Source: Flavobacteriales bacterium (GTDB lineage: Bacteria; Bacteroidota; Bacteroidia; Flavobacteriales_F; PHOS-HE28). Taken from it: a stretch of 64,000 nucleotides of DNA. The notes under the pieces are model-generated. The model worked only from the letters and a program-made list of their open reading frames with translations. It was not told the DNA's origin and ran no database searches. Shown here piece after piece: positions 16,751 through 24,095 of this stretch. Within the stretch, counting starts at the first letter, position 1. Every line of letters starts with the position of its first letter. The translations under genes and the position numbers were made by a program. Location of the stretch: positions 62,001 to 126,000 of the forward strand of contig JACJZF010000010.1 in NCBI GenBank assembly GCA_020635725.1, given 5' to 3'.

Positions 16751-17824
16751 AATTATCTCAATAAAGTGTTCGAGGTAGCGGTCGCGCCAGGCACGCGTCG
16801 AATAGCGTTGCTCCACGGTGCGGCGGGCCTCCTCCCCCATGCGGCGGCGAAGGTCGGCATCCTCGATCAAGCGGGCGAGGCGGTCCACCCATTCGTCGGT
16901 GGTGCGGGGCAGATAACCGTCCACGCCCTCGCGGATGATCTCGGTGTTCACACCCACGGGGCTCATGAGCGTGGGGATGCCGAGCGCCATGTACTGCAGG
17001 CCCTTCAGCCCGCACTTGCCACGCGCCCACTCGTCGTCGGGCAGCGGCATGATTCCGATGTCCATGGCGCGCAGGTCGTCCAACTCGGTGTCCTTGCGCC
17101 AGGGCAGGCCCTCGATGCCCAGTTCGGGCACGCGGTAGCTGCCGTCGCCCACCACGCGGAACCGGATGCGATCGCCGTAGCGCGCGTGGATGACCTTGAG
17201 CGCTGGCAGCGCGTAGCGGAAATGCTGGATCGTGGTGATGCTGCCGCTCCAGCCGATGCAGATGGGGCCATCAGGACGCATTGCGCGCGGCAGGTACTCA
17301 TCGGTGTCGATGGTGGTGGGCACGATGGCCACGTCCTTGTTGAAGGGCCGCGCGTAGTCGGCGAGGTAGGCGTTGCCGGCGAAGACACGGTCGGCCAGGG
17401 CGATGAGCTTGCTGGTCTTCGAAGGGTCCTTCACCCAGCTCCAGCGGCGGTTGGCGTCGCTCACGTTGCTCAGCCAGATGCTATCGTCGAAGTCGTACAC
17501 CACGCGCGCCCCGGACTTGTGCAGCGCGCGCTCGAAGTAGGTGCTGCGCGTCATCAGCGCCTCGCGGCACACGAACACGATGTCGAAGTCCTTGGAGCGG
17601 GCCAGGTCGCGGCGGCGCTTGGCGATGCTGCGGCGCACGAAGCGCAGCTTATCCACGAAGTGGCCGGGCCTGTACAGGAAGGCATCGTCGCTGGCCTCCA
17701 CCAGGGGGCTCAGTTCGCAGCGGAAGCCGTTGGCCTCCAGGTGCCCCATGTATTGCTCGAAGCGGAAACGCTGGTTGGGGCTGCGTCCCGCACGGTGGCT
17801 GGCCAGGAAGAGGATCGAGGGCAT
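16721..17824 (-). CDS. family 4-type (GT-B) glycosyltransferase
   Basis: 367 aa. GT-B fold glycosyltransferase: N-terminal half opens MPSILFLASHRAGRSPNQRFR with DFDIVFVCREA and VVYDFDDSIWLS; the donor-binding half carries IGWSGSITTIQH, then MDIGIMPLPDDEWARGKCGLKGLQYMALGIPTL, a typical E/G-rich motif, and GVDGYLPRTTDEWVDRL. Donor and acceptor unknown; probably cell-surface polysaccharide assembly. The C-terminal ~10 residues are encoded within the 7-bp repeat, so the reading frame end may have been altered by repeat expansion. Confidence 0.85.
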   Translation of the reverse strand: MPSILFLASHRAGRSPNQRFRFEQYMGHLEANGFRCELSPLVEASDDAFLYRPGHFVDKLRFVRRSIAKRRRDLARSKDFDIVFVCREALMTRSTYFERALHKSGARVVYDFDDSIWLSNVSDANRRWSWVKDPSKTSKLIALADRVFAGNAYLADYARPFNKDVAIVPTTIDTDEYLPRAMRPDGPICIGWSGSITTIQHFRYALPALKVIHARYGDRIRFRVVGDGSYRVPELGIEGLPWRKDTELDDLRAMDIGIMPLPDDEWARGKCGLKGLQYMALGIPTLMSPVGVNTEIIREGVDGYLPRTTDEWVDRLARLIEDADLRRRMGEEARRTVEQRYSTRAWRDRYLEHFIEIIGTGGSGRRK

Positions 17825-17951
17825 GGGCCGATCGGTCGATCAGGGAATAGGGAATCAGGTGATCCGCAGGCCCGGACCGACCAGCGGCCGAAGATAGATG
17901 GGGGGTGGGAAGGTGGCCGCGCTCTCCTTTGGAGACCTGAAACGAATGAAA

Positions 17952-17984
17952 CGAACAGCCCGAGGTCGTTCCCCGGGCTGTTCG
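17952..17984 (-). terminator. hairpin terminator of the S74/T9SS gene
   Basis: Perfect 11-bp inverted repeat CGAACAGCCCG / CGGGCTGTTCG with an 11-nt loop, followed on the minus strand by TTTCATTCGTTTCA. It lies 68 bp past the stop at 18052. Confidence 0.7.
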
Positions 17985-18051
17985 ACTTTCTCGTGGCCGA
18001 GTGCTCGGGTCGTGGCCACATCGCCCTGACCCGCATCCTTCATGCTCGAGC

Positions 18052-20382
18052 TCAGCGCTGCACCTTCACGGCGCGCTTCACCGCGGGCTCGCCATCGAGC
18101 AGGAGGGTCACGTAGTACACGCCCGGCGCCAGGCCGGTGGTGTCCCACTCGTGCTGGTAATCGCCGGGCTCGCGTTGCGCCTCGCTCAGCACGCGCAGGT
18201 CACGGCCATCGGCGCTGTTGACCAGCAGCTGGGCACGGCCCGCGCGCTCCAGGCTGAAGTACAAGGTGGTGCGGTCCACGAAGGGATTGGGCACGATCCG
18301 CAGCGCGCGCTCCGCGCCGAATGCGGGCATGTCCTGCGTGCCTTCGGCCTGGCCGCTGGCGGCATCAGGACCTTGTAGAATCATACCCGAGGTGCAGCAG
18401 CTGGCGAGTTGCTGCTCGAGCTGCGCGATGCGCGCGGTCTGCTCCTGCATGGCCGCCACCATCACCGGGATCAGACCGATGTAGTTCACCGCTTTTACGG
18501 TCTCGCCGGGCATGACCTCGGTCCCCGTGGAATCGGCACGCCCCCCATAGGTCACCTCCTTGACGAGCTCCGGAAGCACCTGCTCCAGCTCCTGCGCGAT
18601 GAAACCGCGTTGCAACCCATCCTGCAGGTTGATCGCCGGGTGGTTCACGATATCGAAATCGTAAGTCTTCGGCTGCAGCTGGGCGATAAGATCCATGGCC
18701 CCTGAGATAGACTCAACGTTGGTCTTAAGCGATTGATCCGATACAGTCCATGTACCGGAATACACGCCAGAGCCGTTGACGTTGACATCCCCGTCGAACC
18801 ATCCTGCCCACGCACCGGTCGTTACGGATGTTGGCACGGCGGCCTGACCGTAGACTCCCACGATGGTGGTCACATCGTCCGTACGTCGGGCGCGACCGCG
18901 AACACCTACATAGTCGGCTGCGAGCGTGGCGGGCCAGCAGGCGTTGCAATAGGCGATCTCCGCCCTCCCGGCTACGCCGCTCGTGAACGTCCCGCCTATT
19001 CCATAGCCATCCAAGCCTGTTCGCGAGGTCCCTCCATCCACATATCCCAATGCTCCTACCGAAAACGCCGCGGCATCGTGAGCGATGAACTCTCCGCCAT
19101 AACCCGTGTTGGCTCCACCGTTCGAAACGGCATACACGCCACGCGAGGTGGTGGTGCCGCCACTCACCAATGCCCGTAGGCCGATATTCTGATTCCCGTT
19201 GTTCAGGCCGCTCCCGGTGGCATTGGCATCCACCGCGATGCTGGCTGAGCCATTCGCGGTTCCTTGGGTGGTGCTCGCCACAATGGCGGTGGAGTTCCCA
19301 GCGCCTCCCGTCAGCTGGGTTCGCAAGCCGATCTTGCCGGAAGCCGTGTTCGTGTTCCTGATCTCCTGCGCCACCGGATAGTACATGGATGAGTTGACGT
19401 TGAACTTGGCCCAAGGCGCGGTCGCGAGCAGATCCACGCCAACTCCCACCGCATCGATATCATCGGGGCACGAACTGCTCGGTGTGGTGCCAACGGCCGT
19501 ATAAACATGGTTGACGAACGGCCCTGGGATCATGGTCCATTCACAATCCTGTACCAGTACTTGTTGGACATCAGCTGCTTTCACCACCCCACGTTGGTCA
19601 CTAGGGTAAGCCGCGTTGTCCACTACTGCGATCCGATAGGTGTCTGGTGTGGATGCACCAGGCAGATCGCGCACCCGCAGGCGGCCATTCACTATGTCCA
19701 CGCGTTCGGTCGGTTCCTGCACGTACAGGGGATCGCCGAGATTGGCCGCGTAGAAATCACCGATGCCCACGTAGGCCTCATCGAAACGGGCCGGGAAAAT
19801 GCGCATCGCTTCGAGCCCTTCTTCACTCTGGGCACCGGTGCTAGCCAATTGGTCGTGCCCACTGGTGAAGATGAAGCGCAGGCGATCCTTGAGCGCTTCC
19901 CCCGGATTGTCGCTCCAATGCACAACCATGTCGGTGTAGTCCTTCTCAGTAGGTTTCTGTCCGACGTAGCTGTGGTCCATGTTCCCGGTGAACGTGACTC
20001 CGATATTCATCCAAGGCCTGTAGCTGGCCTCTTGGGAATTGTCTTCATAGGCCGCCAAATGCAGCAAGGAGAAAGGCCCGGCGGGCGTGAAGTTGTCCAC
20101 CTTCGGGCAGATCAGCAATGACCCATCCTTCACCTGGCCGGGGAACGAGCCGAGCGTGTAGGTCGCGGTTTCCCGCAACAGCATCCGACGGATCGCATCC
20201 GTGTACCACTCGATCCGGTAGTTGGCATCATGCCGGATCTGCAGCGGCACCGTGCTGCTGCCATCCGCACCGAACCACTCGCTGCCACTTATTGAGTTCC
20301 CACTAAGTGTCCAATCCTGAGCGCTCACATGGAGCGTCACCGACAAGGCTGCGATGCAGCCTAGGAATTCTCGCTTCTTCAT
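18052..20382 (-). CDS. T9SS-secreted protein with S74 intramolecular chaperone domain
   Basis: 776 aa with signal peptide (ending HVSAQ). Residues ~25-330 carry beta-rich, unrecognised sequence. A Gly/Ala/Thr-rich region (~330-540) with repeated SRGVYAVSNGG / YVGVRGRARR / IVGVYGQAA segments resembles trimeric tail-fibre or head domains. At ~548 SDQSLKTNVESI starts the peptidase S74 (endosialidase chaperone) domain, continuing with QPKTYDFD and LQRGFIAQELEQVLPELV; a coiled coil follows (~650). The last ~80 residues (RIVPNPFVDRTTLYFSL ... GVYYVTLLLDG) form a T9SS type-A sorting domain. Surface-exposed fibre-like protein; ligand unknown. Confidence 0.82.
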   Translation of the reverse strand: MKKREFLGCIAALSVTLHVSAQDWTLSGNSISGSEWFGADGSSTVPLQIRHDANYRIEWYTDAIRRMLLRETATYTLGSFPGQVKDGSLLICPKVDNFTPAGPFSLLHLAAYEDNSQEASYRPWMNIGVTFTGNMDHSYVGQKPTEKDYTDMVVHWSDNPGEALKDRLRFIFTSGHDQLASTGAQSEEGLEAMRIFPARFDEAYVGIGDFYAANLGDPLYVQEPTERVDIVNGRLRVRDLPGASTPDTYRIAVVDNAAYPSDQRGVVKAADVQQVLVQDCEWTMIPGPFVNHVYTAVGTTPSSSCPDDIDAVGVGVDLLATAPWAKFNVNSSMYYPVAQEIRNTNTASGKIGLRTQLTGGAGNSTAIVASTTQGTANGSASIAVDANATGSGLNNGNQNIGLRALVSGGTTTSRGVYAVSNGGANTGYGGEFIAHDAAAFSVGALGYVDGGTSRTGLDGYGIGGTFTSGVAGRAEIAYCNACWPATLAADYVGVRGRARRTDDVTTIVGVYGQAAVPTSVTTGAWAGWFDGDVNVNGSGVYSGTWTVSDQSLKTNVESISGAMDLIAQLQPKTYDFDIVNHPAINLQDGLQRGFIAQELEQVLPELVKEVTYGGRADSTGTEVMPGETVKAVNYIGLIPVMVAAMQEQTARIAQLEQQLASCCTSGMILQGPDAASGQAEGTQDMPAFGAERALRIVPNPFVDRTTLYFSLERAGRAQLLVNSADGRDLRVLSEAQREPGDYQHEWDTTGLAPGVYYVTLLLDGEPAVKRAVKVQR

Positions 20383-20424
20383 GATCTTCGTTGTTGCTGT
20401 TCAACTCGGAAGACCGGCCCTATG

Positions 20425-21435
20425 CTACCGCATCACAACGAAACGAATTCGCCTACGCCCTTCGCCTTGCAACATCATTGAGTACTCCCCGGGGGCCCAA
20501 TCTTGTACGGACAGCACCATGAACTCGGTTGCGCTCACCCCGGATGCCATTAACCTGCCCGTGACATCGAAGACGTGCCAAGCAGTGCCCGCTCCAGTAC
20601 GCACCTGCACCTGCTCCGACACCGGATTGGGCCAGACCATTGGGCTATCGAAGTCCGGCTTCTCAATGCCAGTGATGAACTCACATGGCTGCCCGCTTCT
20701 CCCCACGCAAACACCATCCACGAAATAATAGGCCCCTAGCGAGTTGCCTGGCACGATATGCAACGTGTCCGTGAGCGCATTGTTGAAAAAGTTGCCGAGC
20801 ACCAGGAATTGATAGGCGCTATCAGCCACAAAGCTCCCGCTCACCAACGTCCAGTTGGCCGTATCGCTGATGACCTCGGTGCTTCGCAAGTGCGCATAGT
20901 TCCGAAAGGCGAAAAGCGGGCCGCTGGATCCGGACCAGATGTTCGGCTGCATGGTGAATAGCATGCCCATATTGCTGCATGCCCATCGCGTCCACCAGTA
21001 ACTGCCGTCCACAGCCACATTAGTATAGAAGCTCAAATCGTAGCTCTCCCCCACCTCCAGTGGCTCCAGCAGTTGGCAACCCACGTACTCGCGGTAATTC
21101 ACACCACCCCCGCTCGTTGCGTAGGCATACATTCCCACATACGCGTCGCCGTGCAAGGCATACTGGAAGCCGAAGCCGTTCGAGGGCACCCTTATCAAGG
21201 TATCCACACCGCCCAGCGAGCCCGCGCAAGCGTGGAAGTATTCCGGGGACTGGTTCCATCTCTCCCAATGCATGGGCTTGGAGAAGCCTTGGAAGCCAAT
21301 GGTCACAGGGCAAGCCGTATTTTCCTCGAAGCTGGGGTTCGGTACCAGGTTCTGCGCTTCACATCGTGGAGTGACAATGAACAATAGGCAGCCCAGCAAG
21401 GTCCTAAGCACCTTGCCGAGCCACCTATCGCTCAT
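20425..21435 (-). CDS. T9SS type-A sorting domain-containing secreted protein
   Basis: 336 aa from ATG 21435 (MSDRWLGKVLRTLLGCLLFIV, signal peptide ending near CEAQ); an in-frame ATG 15 bp upstream is possible. The mature part opens NLVPNPSFEENTACP, a motif of carbohydrate-binding-like or gliding-associated beta-sandwich domains in Bacteroidota, with a second strand set around WTLVSGSFVADSAYQFLVLGNF. The C-terminal ~80 residues (PMVWPNPVSEQVQVRTG ... APGEYSMMLQGEG) are a T9SS sorting domain. Cargo function unknown. It is followed 42 bp downstream by the S74/T9SS gene in the same direction. Confidence 0.78.
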   Translation of the reverse strand: MSDRWLGKVLRTLLGCLLFIVTPRCEAQNLVPNPSFEENTACPVTIGFQGFSKPMHWERWNQSPEYFHACAGSLGGVDTLIRVPSNGFGFQYALHGDAYVGMYAYATSGGGVNYREYVGCQLLEPLEVGESYDLSFYTNVAVDGSYWWTRWACSNMGMLFTMQPNIWSGSSGPLFAFRNYAHLRSTEVISDTANWTLVSGSFVADSAYQFLVLGNFFNNALTDTLHIVPGNSLGAYYFVDGVCVGRSGQPCEFITGIEKPDFDSPMVWPNPVSEQVQVRTGAGTAWHVFDVTGRLMASGVSATEFMVLSVQDWAPGEYSMMLQGEGRRRIRFVVMR

Positions 21436-21652
21436 CGAAGTGGGAGTCACAGTTCGTCCGTCGTGTGACCGGTAGAAAGGTCCGGTCCTGGCCTTCTTGT
21501 GATACGGGTTGTCCGTGGCGTCGGCTGTTCCACGTGCCCGCTCGGATACAGACCGTCCAAGGGCGGCGGGTGCTGCCTGGCGCTGCCGGGGAGCCCCCTA
21601 TCTTTGCCTAGCTCTCCTTCATCTTCATTCGCGTGTTGGTGGGACGGGAGCA

Positions 21653-21711
21653 ACCGGCCCCTGGTGTTCCTGCACCGGGGGCTTCTTGTGGGCGCCGAAA
21701 GGGCGCGTCAT
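21653..21711 (+). other. tandem hairpins downstream of a TATCTTTGC element
   Basis: Two adjacent stem-loops on the plus strand: a 10-bp stem GCCCCTGGTG / CACCGGGGGC with one G-T pair, and a 5-bp stem GCGCC / GGCGC around GAAAG. A TATCTTTGC element, a close match to the Bacteroidota -7 box, lies about 50 bp upstream at 21600. The arrangement could be a small RNA or leader; no known RNA family was recognised. Confidence 0.3.
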
Positions 21712-21713
21712 TG

Positions 21714-21738
21714 CAGAGAGAGAGAGAGAGAGAGAGAG
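21714..21738. repeat. GA dinucleotide microsatellite
   Basis: Uninterrupted alternating AG run of about 12 copies. Located between the tandem hairpins and the decayed open frame. Simple-sequence runs of this length are unusual in the rest of the window and could vary in length by slippage. Confidence 0.9.
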
Positions 21739-21853
21739 CAGCACCGGAGCAGCGCCTGATGCCGATGGTCGCGATGCAGCCAGAGGCCAGCTGTTCAGCC
21801 TGTAGCGTGGAGATGGTATACGCCGCACCGGAATTCATGTGGGGTGAAAATAG

Positions 21854-22087
21854 AAAGCGTCCTCACGAAATCAAAGAATTGTCAATAAGTACTTAGGCGG
21901 GACTTTCAGGCAAACGGGACACTTCCGCCAACTGATCCGCTCGAGATTCGGACAATGGCGCCGTCAGATGCAGGCGCGTGAATGGCGCACGACATTGAGT
22001 ATTAGTGAACGAATCGGGCACGCCGATCAGGAGCAGGCCGTGGTTCTAGATCTGGAAAACCTTACCCGCGCCTTGAGCTGCCAATGA
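21854..22087 (+). pseudogene. probable decayed gene remnant (77 codons, no start)
   Basis: Frame open from just after a TAG at 21851 to a TGA at 22085, with no ATG until codon 39. The translation contains RIVNKYLGG, then QWRRQMQAREW, and ends LENLTRALSCQ. The Y-(x)-GG followed by a charged helix and a closing L-(x)-LTRAL resembles, faintly, a family of small proteins with a K/R-x-Y-(V/L/I)-G-G motif found near mobile DNA. Missing start, lower GC and position beside a duplicated gene end suggest a 5'-truncated remnant. The family guess is from memory and weak. Confidence 0.3.
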
Positions 22088-22187
22088 CGTCGACGATGAC
22101 GGGGTCACTTCGCACAGGCTGCGTGCGCAATTGGACGTAATCAGCGCATTCCGCGTTCCCCACGCCTCTGCGTGAAACCTTAGTCTC

Positions 22188-22228
22188 CCCTACCCTTCCT
22201 TCCAACTCGGCGGCAGCCCCTGCTCGAT
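22188..22228 (-). repeat. duplicated 3' end of the epimerase gene (copy A of direct repeat)
   Basis: 41 bp that match 22759-22799, the 3' end of the epimerase gene, at all but a few positions. Read on the minus strand, both copies encode IEQGLPPSWKEG and a stop; the differences within the codons fall at third positions. A palindrome ATGCTCTGAGCAT lies directly beside it at 22231-22243. The two copies flank the hypothetical gene at 22265-22732. Confidence 0.85.
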
Positions 22229-22264
22229 TCATGCTCTGAGCATACCAGCAGTTGTCCGTGACTC

Positions 22265-22732
22265 CTATCGGAAATAACGTTCTAACTTCTGGCCGACCGC
22301 TTGGGAAGTTGGGGTAAAGACCTGCAGCACCAAGTCGAGGTGTTCTTTCATGAACGCTGGTGAGTCAAGCTTGTCGACCCATGGCATAAGCGTATTTAAC
22401 AACGCATCGTCGAATTCACTGACGAGCGCGGATGGACTAGGATATGCTTCTGGCAAGATTGAAGGGTGGAACTGCGGATGCAAGCTTCCAAGTTGACTTA
22501 GCAAGTGACAGCTTAACTCCTTCTTCGGCATACGCCACGGGCTTTCTTGCAATCCTGGATAGAACACAGCGATGTCACAGAGTATCGCATCATACTTCGT
22601 GTGTCGCCGAATGCTCAGGGCAGACAAAGAGATTGATCCGACGTGCTCGAAACGCTTGGCTTTCCACTGAAATCCATGCTTCGGGGGCAGCTGCTTCAGC
22701 AACTCGATTGTGCTTGCCAAGTCAGACATCAA
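22265..22732 (-). CDS. 155-aa hypothetical protein, probably acquired
   Basis: Not recognised with confidence. Soluble, no signal peptide or membrane helix. Starts MMSDLASTIELLKQLPPKHGFQWKAKR; a beta-strand stretch (HVGSISLSALSI ... AILCDIAVFYP) is followed by a mostly helical C-terminal half. The layout vaguely recalls DUF4304-like proteins, but no diagnostic motif was found. Base composition is nearer 50% GC and codon use is less biased than neighbours. It is bracketed by a 41-bp direct repeat derived from the end of the adjacent epimerase gene, a sign of insertion. Confidence 0.6.
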   Translation of the reverse strand: MMSDLASTIELLKQLPPKHGFQWKAKRFEHVGSISLSALSIRRHTKYDAILCDIAVFYPGLQESPWRMPKKELSCHLLSQLGSLHPQFHPSILPEAYPSPSALVSEFDDALLNTLMPWVDKLDSPAFMKEHLDLVLQVFTPTSQAVGQKLERYFR

Positions 22733-22758
22733 CTCTACTGGAGCTACTTGAACGCATG

Positions 22759-22799
22759 CCCTATCCCTCCTTCCAACTCGGCGGCAGTCCCTGCTCGAT
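22759..22799 (-). repeat. 3' end of the epimerase gene (copy B of direct repeat)
   Basis: Native copy: encodes the last 12 residues (IEQGLPPSWKEG) and stop of the epimerase at 22761. Counterpart of copy A at 22188-22228, 571 bp away. Confidence 0.85.
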
Positions 22800-23756
22800 C
22801 TCGATATTGCTGAACTTGCCGCTGGCGCGCGCGCCGGTGGCCTTGGCCCAGGGCGCCATGCGGGCCAGGCCTTCCGCCAAGGTGGTCTCGCGCCGCTTGC
22901 CGAAGATGCGCTCCACCTTGCTGTGATCGCTGAAAGCGAAAACCACTTCGTTGCGGGCCTGGAGATGGTTCACCTCGCCGTGTAGCTCCATGGCCTCCTG
23001 CACGAGATCGGCCAGTTGGTTCACGGTGTAGGGCGTATCGGCACCCACGTTGAAGACCTCGCCGTAGGCTGAGGGCGTCTCGGCCGCCACGGCCATGATG
23101 GGCGCGATATCGCCGATGTAGGTGAAGGCCCGCTGCTGCTCGCCATCGCCGAAGATGCTCATCGGCTTGCCCTGCATCAGCTGGTTCATGAAGATGCCGA
23201 TGACGTTGCGGTAGCGGTCGCCGATGTTCTGGTACTCGCCGTACACGTTGTGCGGACGGAAGACGACGTACTCCAAGCCGAACATGTGGCGCGCGGCATA
23301 GAGGTCCATCTCCACGGCGAGCTTGGCCACGCCGTAGGGATCCTCCGGCTTGGGCACCATGTCCTCGCGCATGGGCGGCTGCAAGGCGCCGTACACCGCG
23401 ATGCTGCTGGTGAAGACGAAGCACTTCACCCCATGGCGCACGCTGGCGTTGATGAGGTTGATGCTGCCGATGAGGTTGTTGTTGTAGTTGAAGCGGCGGA
23501 TGAAGTGGCTGAGGCCTTCGGCGGCATAGGCCGCGAGATGATACACGTAGGAGAAGCGGTGCTCCGCGAAGAGGCGCTCCACCAATTCGTGGTCGTTGAT
23601 GGAGCCGTGGACGAAGCTGGCGCGTGGGTCCACCTGGTCGGCGAAGCCGCCGCTGAGGTCGTCGAGGGCGACGACGGTGTGGCCCATGGACAAGAGTTCC
23701 TTCACGAGGTGGGCGCCCATGAAGCCGGCGCCGCCGGTAACTAAGGAAACAGGCAT
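22761..23756 (-). CDS. NAD-dependent epimerase/dehydratase (UDP-glucose 4-epimerase-like)
   Basis: 331 aa, extended short-chain dehydrogenase. Rossmann motif VTGGAGFMGAHLVKEL at the N-terminus, YHLAAYAA, catalytic Ser/Tyr/Lys in FTSSIAVYG and PYGVAKLAVE, and substrate-side RPHNVYGEYQN and YIGDIAPIM. Interconverts or dehydrates nucleotide sugars for surface polysaccharide; the substrate is not assigned. ATG 23756 is used although the frame stays open for another 2.2 kb upstream (antisense to the next gene). Divergent from the CapD-like gene; a GATCTTTGC element lies ~20 bp upstream. Confidence 0.9.
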   Translation of the reverse strand: MPVSLVTGGAGFMGAHLVKELLSMGHTVVALDDLSGGFADQVDPRASFVHGSINDHELVERLFAEHRFSYVYHLAAYAAEGLSHFIRRFNYNNNLIGSINLINASVRHGVKCFVFTSSIAVYGALQPPMREDMVPKPEDPYGVAKLAVEMDLYAARHMFGLEYVVFRPHNVYGEYQNIGDRYRNVIGIFMNQLMQGKPMSIFGDGEQQRAFTYIGDIAPIMAVAAETPSAYGEVFNVGADTPYTVNQLADLVQEAMELHGEVNHLQARNEVVFAFSDHSKVERIFGKRRETTLAEGLARMAPWAKATGARASGKFSNIEIEQGLPPSWKEG

Positions 23757-24095
23757 GGTTCGGTGTTCGTCGGCAAAGATCCCGCTTTGGCGGGACAAGT
23801 TGCGCAAGGAAGACGAGGCGGCACCGGCGCGGCTGCCGGAGGGTTGTGTCTCCGTTCGAAGTGTGAATCGACCGTTGAGCGCCGTCCAAGGTCTTCGCAT
23901 CGCGTCACCCCGGGCAATGGGAGGCTCGGCGACCGAGACCCGGGGTCTCACCAATGCCCTGCGCGGCTCGGCATAGGTGAGACACCGGATGGCCAGTACG
24001 AGCGAGCTCTGCTCGCCTGGCCTCCGGCGTGACGATGGGTCGTGCAACCAAACTGAGGCATTACCTGCCGGAGCCGTCCGGCTATCTTGGCCGCC
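23757..24095. other. 339-bp divergent intergenic region
   Basis: Separates the divergent epimerase and CapD-like genes. A GATCTTTGC-type element faces the epimerase near its start and a TATCTTGGC element faces the CapD-like gene. The middle ~250 bp shows no gene, tRNA or strong hairpin. Confidence 0.5.
24083..24091 (+). promoter_or_regulatory. putative -7 promoter element TATCTTGGC upstream of CapD-like gene
   Basis: TATCTTGGC ends 4 bp before ATG 24096. The same TATCTTGGC sequence occurs upstream of the DECR-type reductase on the minus strand (53501-53509). Confidence 0.4.

Larger units (their letters stand above)
21436..22264. other. gene-poor accessory region of ~830 bp
   Basis: No convincing intact gene. 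From left to right it holds: the 5' flank of the T9SS gene; a TATCTTTGC promoter-like element at 21600; two adjacent hairpins (21653-21711); a GA dinucleotide run (about 21714-21738); a decayed open frame without an ATG start (21854-22087); and a 41-bp duplicate of the epimerase gene end (22188-22228) followed by a small palindrome. From ~21840 rightward the sequence is visibly less GC-rich than the flanks. Short open frames on both strands here overlap each other and look spurious. Confidence 0.6.

Noticed and set aside
15429..16778. 449-codon plus-strand frame antisense to gcvT
   Set aside because: Low-complexity His/Val/Gly/Ala composition; gcvT on the other strand is certain.
16766..18115. 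449-codon plus-strand frame antisense to the GT4 gene
   Set aside because: Shadow frame; the opposite strand has clear GT-B motifs, and the frame runs through a terminator hairpin.
21608..21896. Several short frames across the GA run, encoding RERERER or SLSLSLS
   Set aside because: Their composition is dictated by the dinucleotide repeat; no start context, domains or conservation visible.
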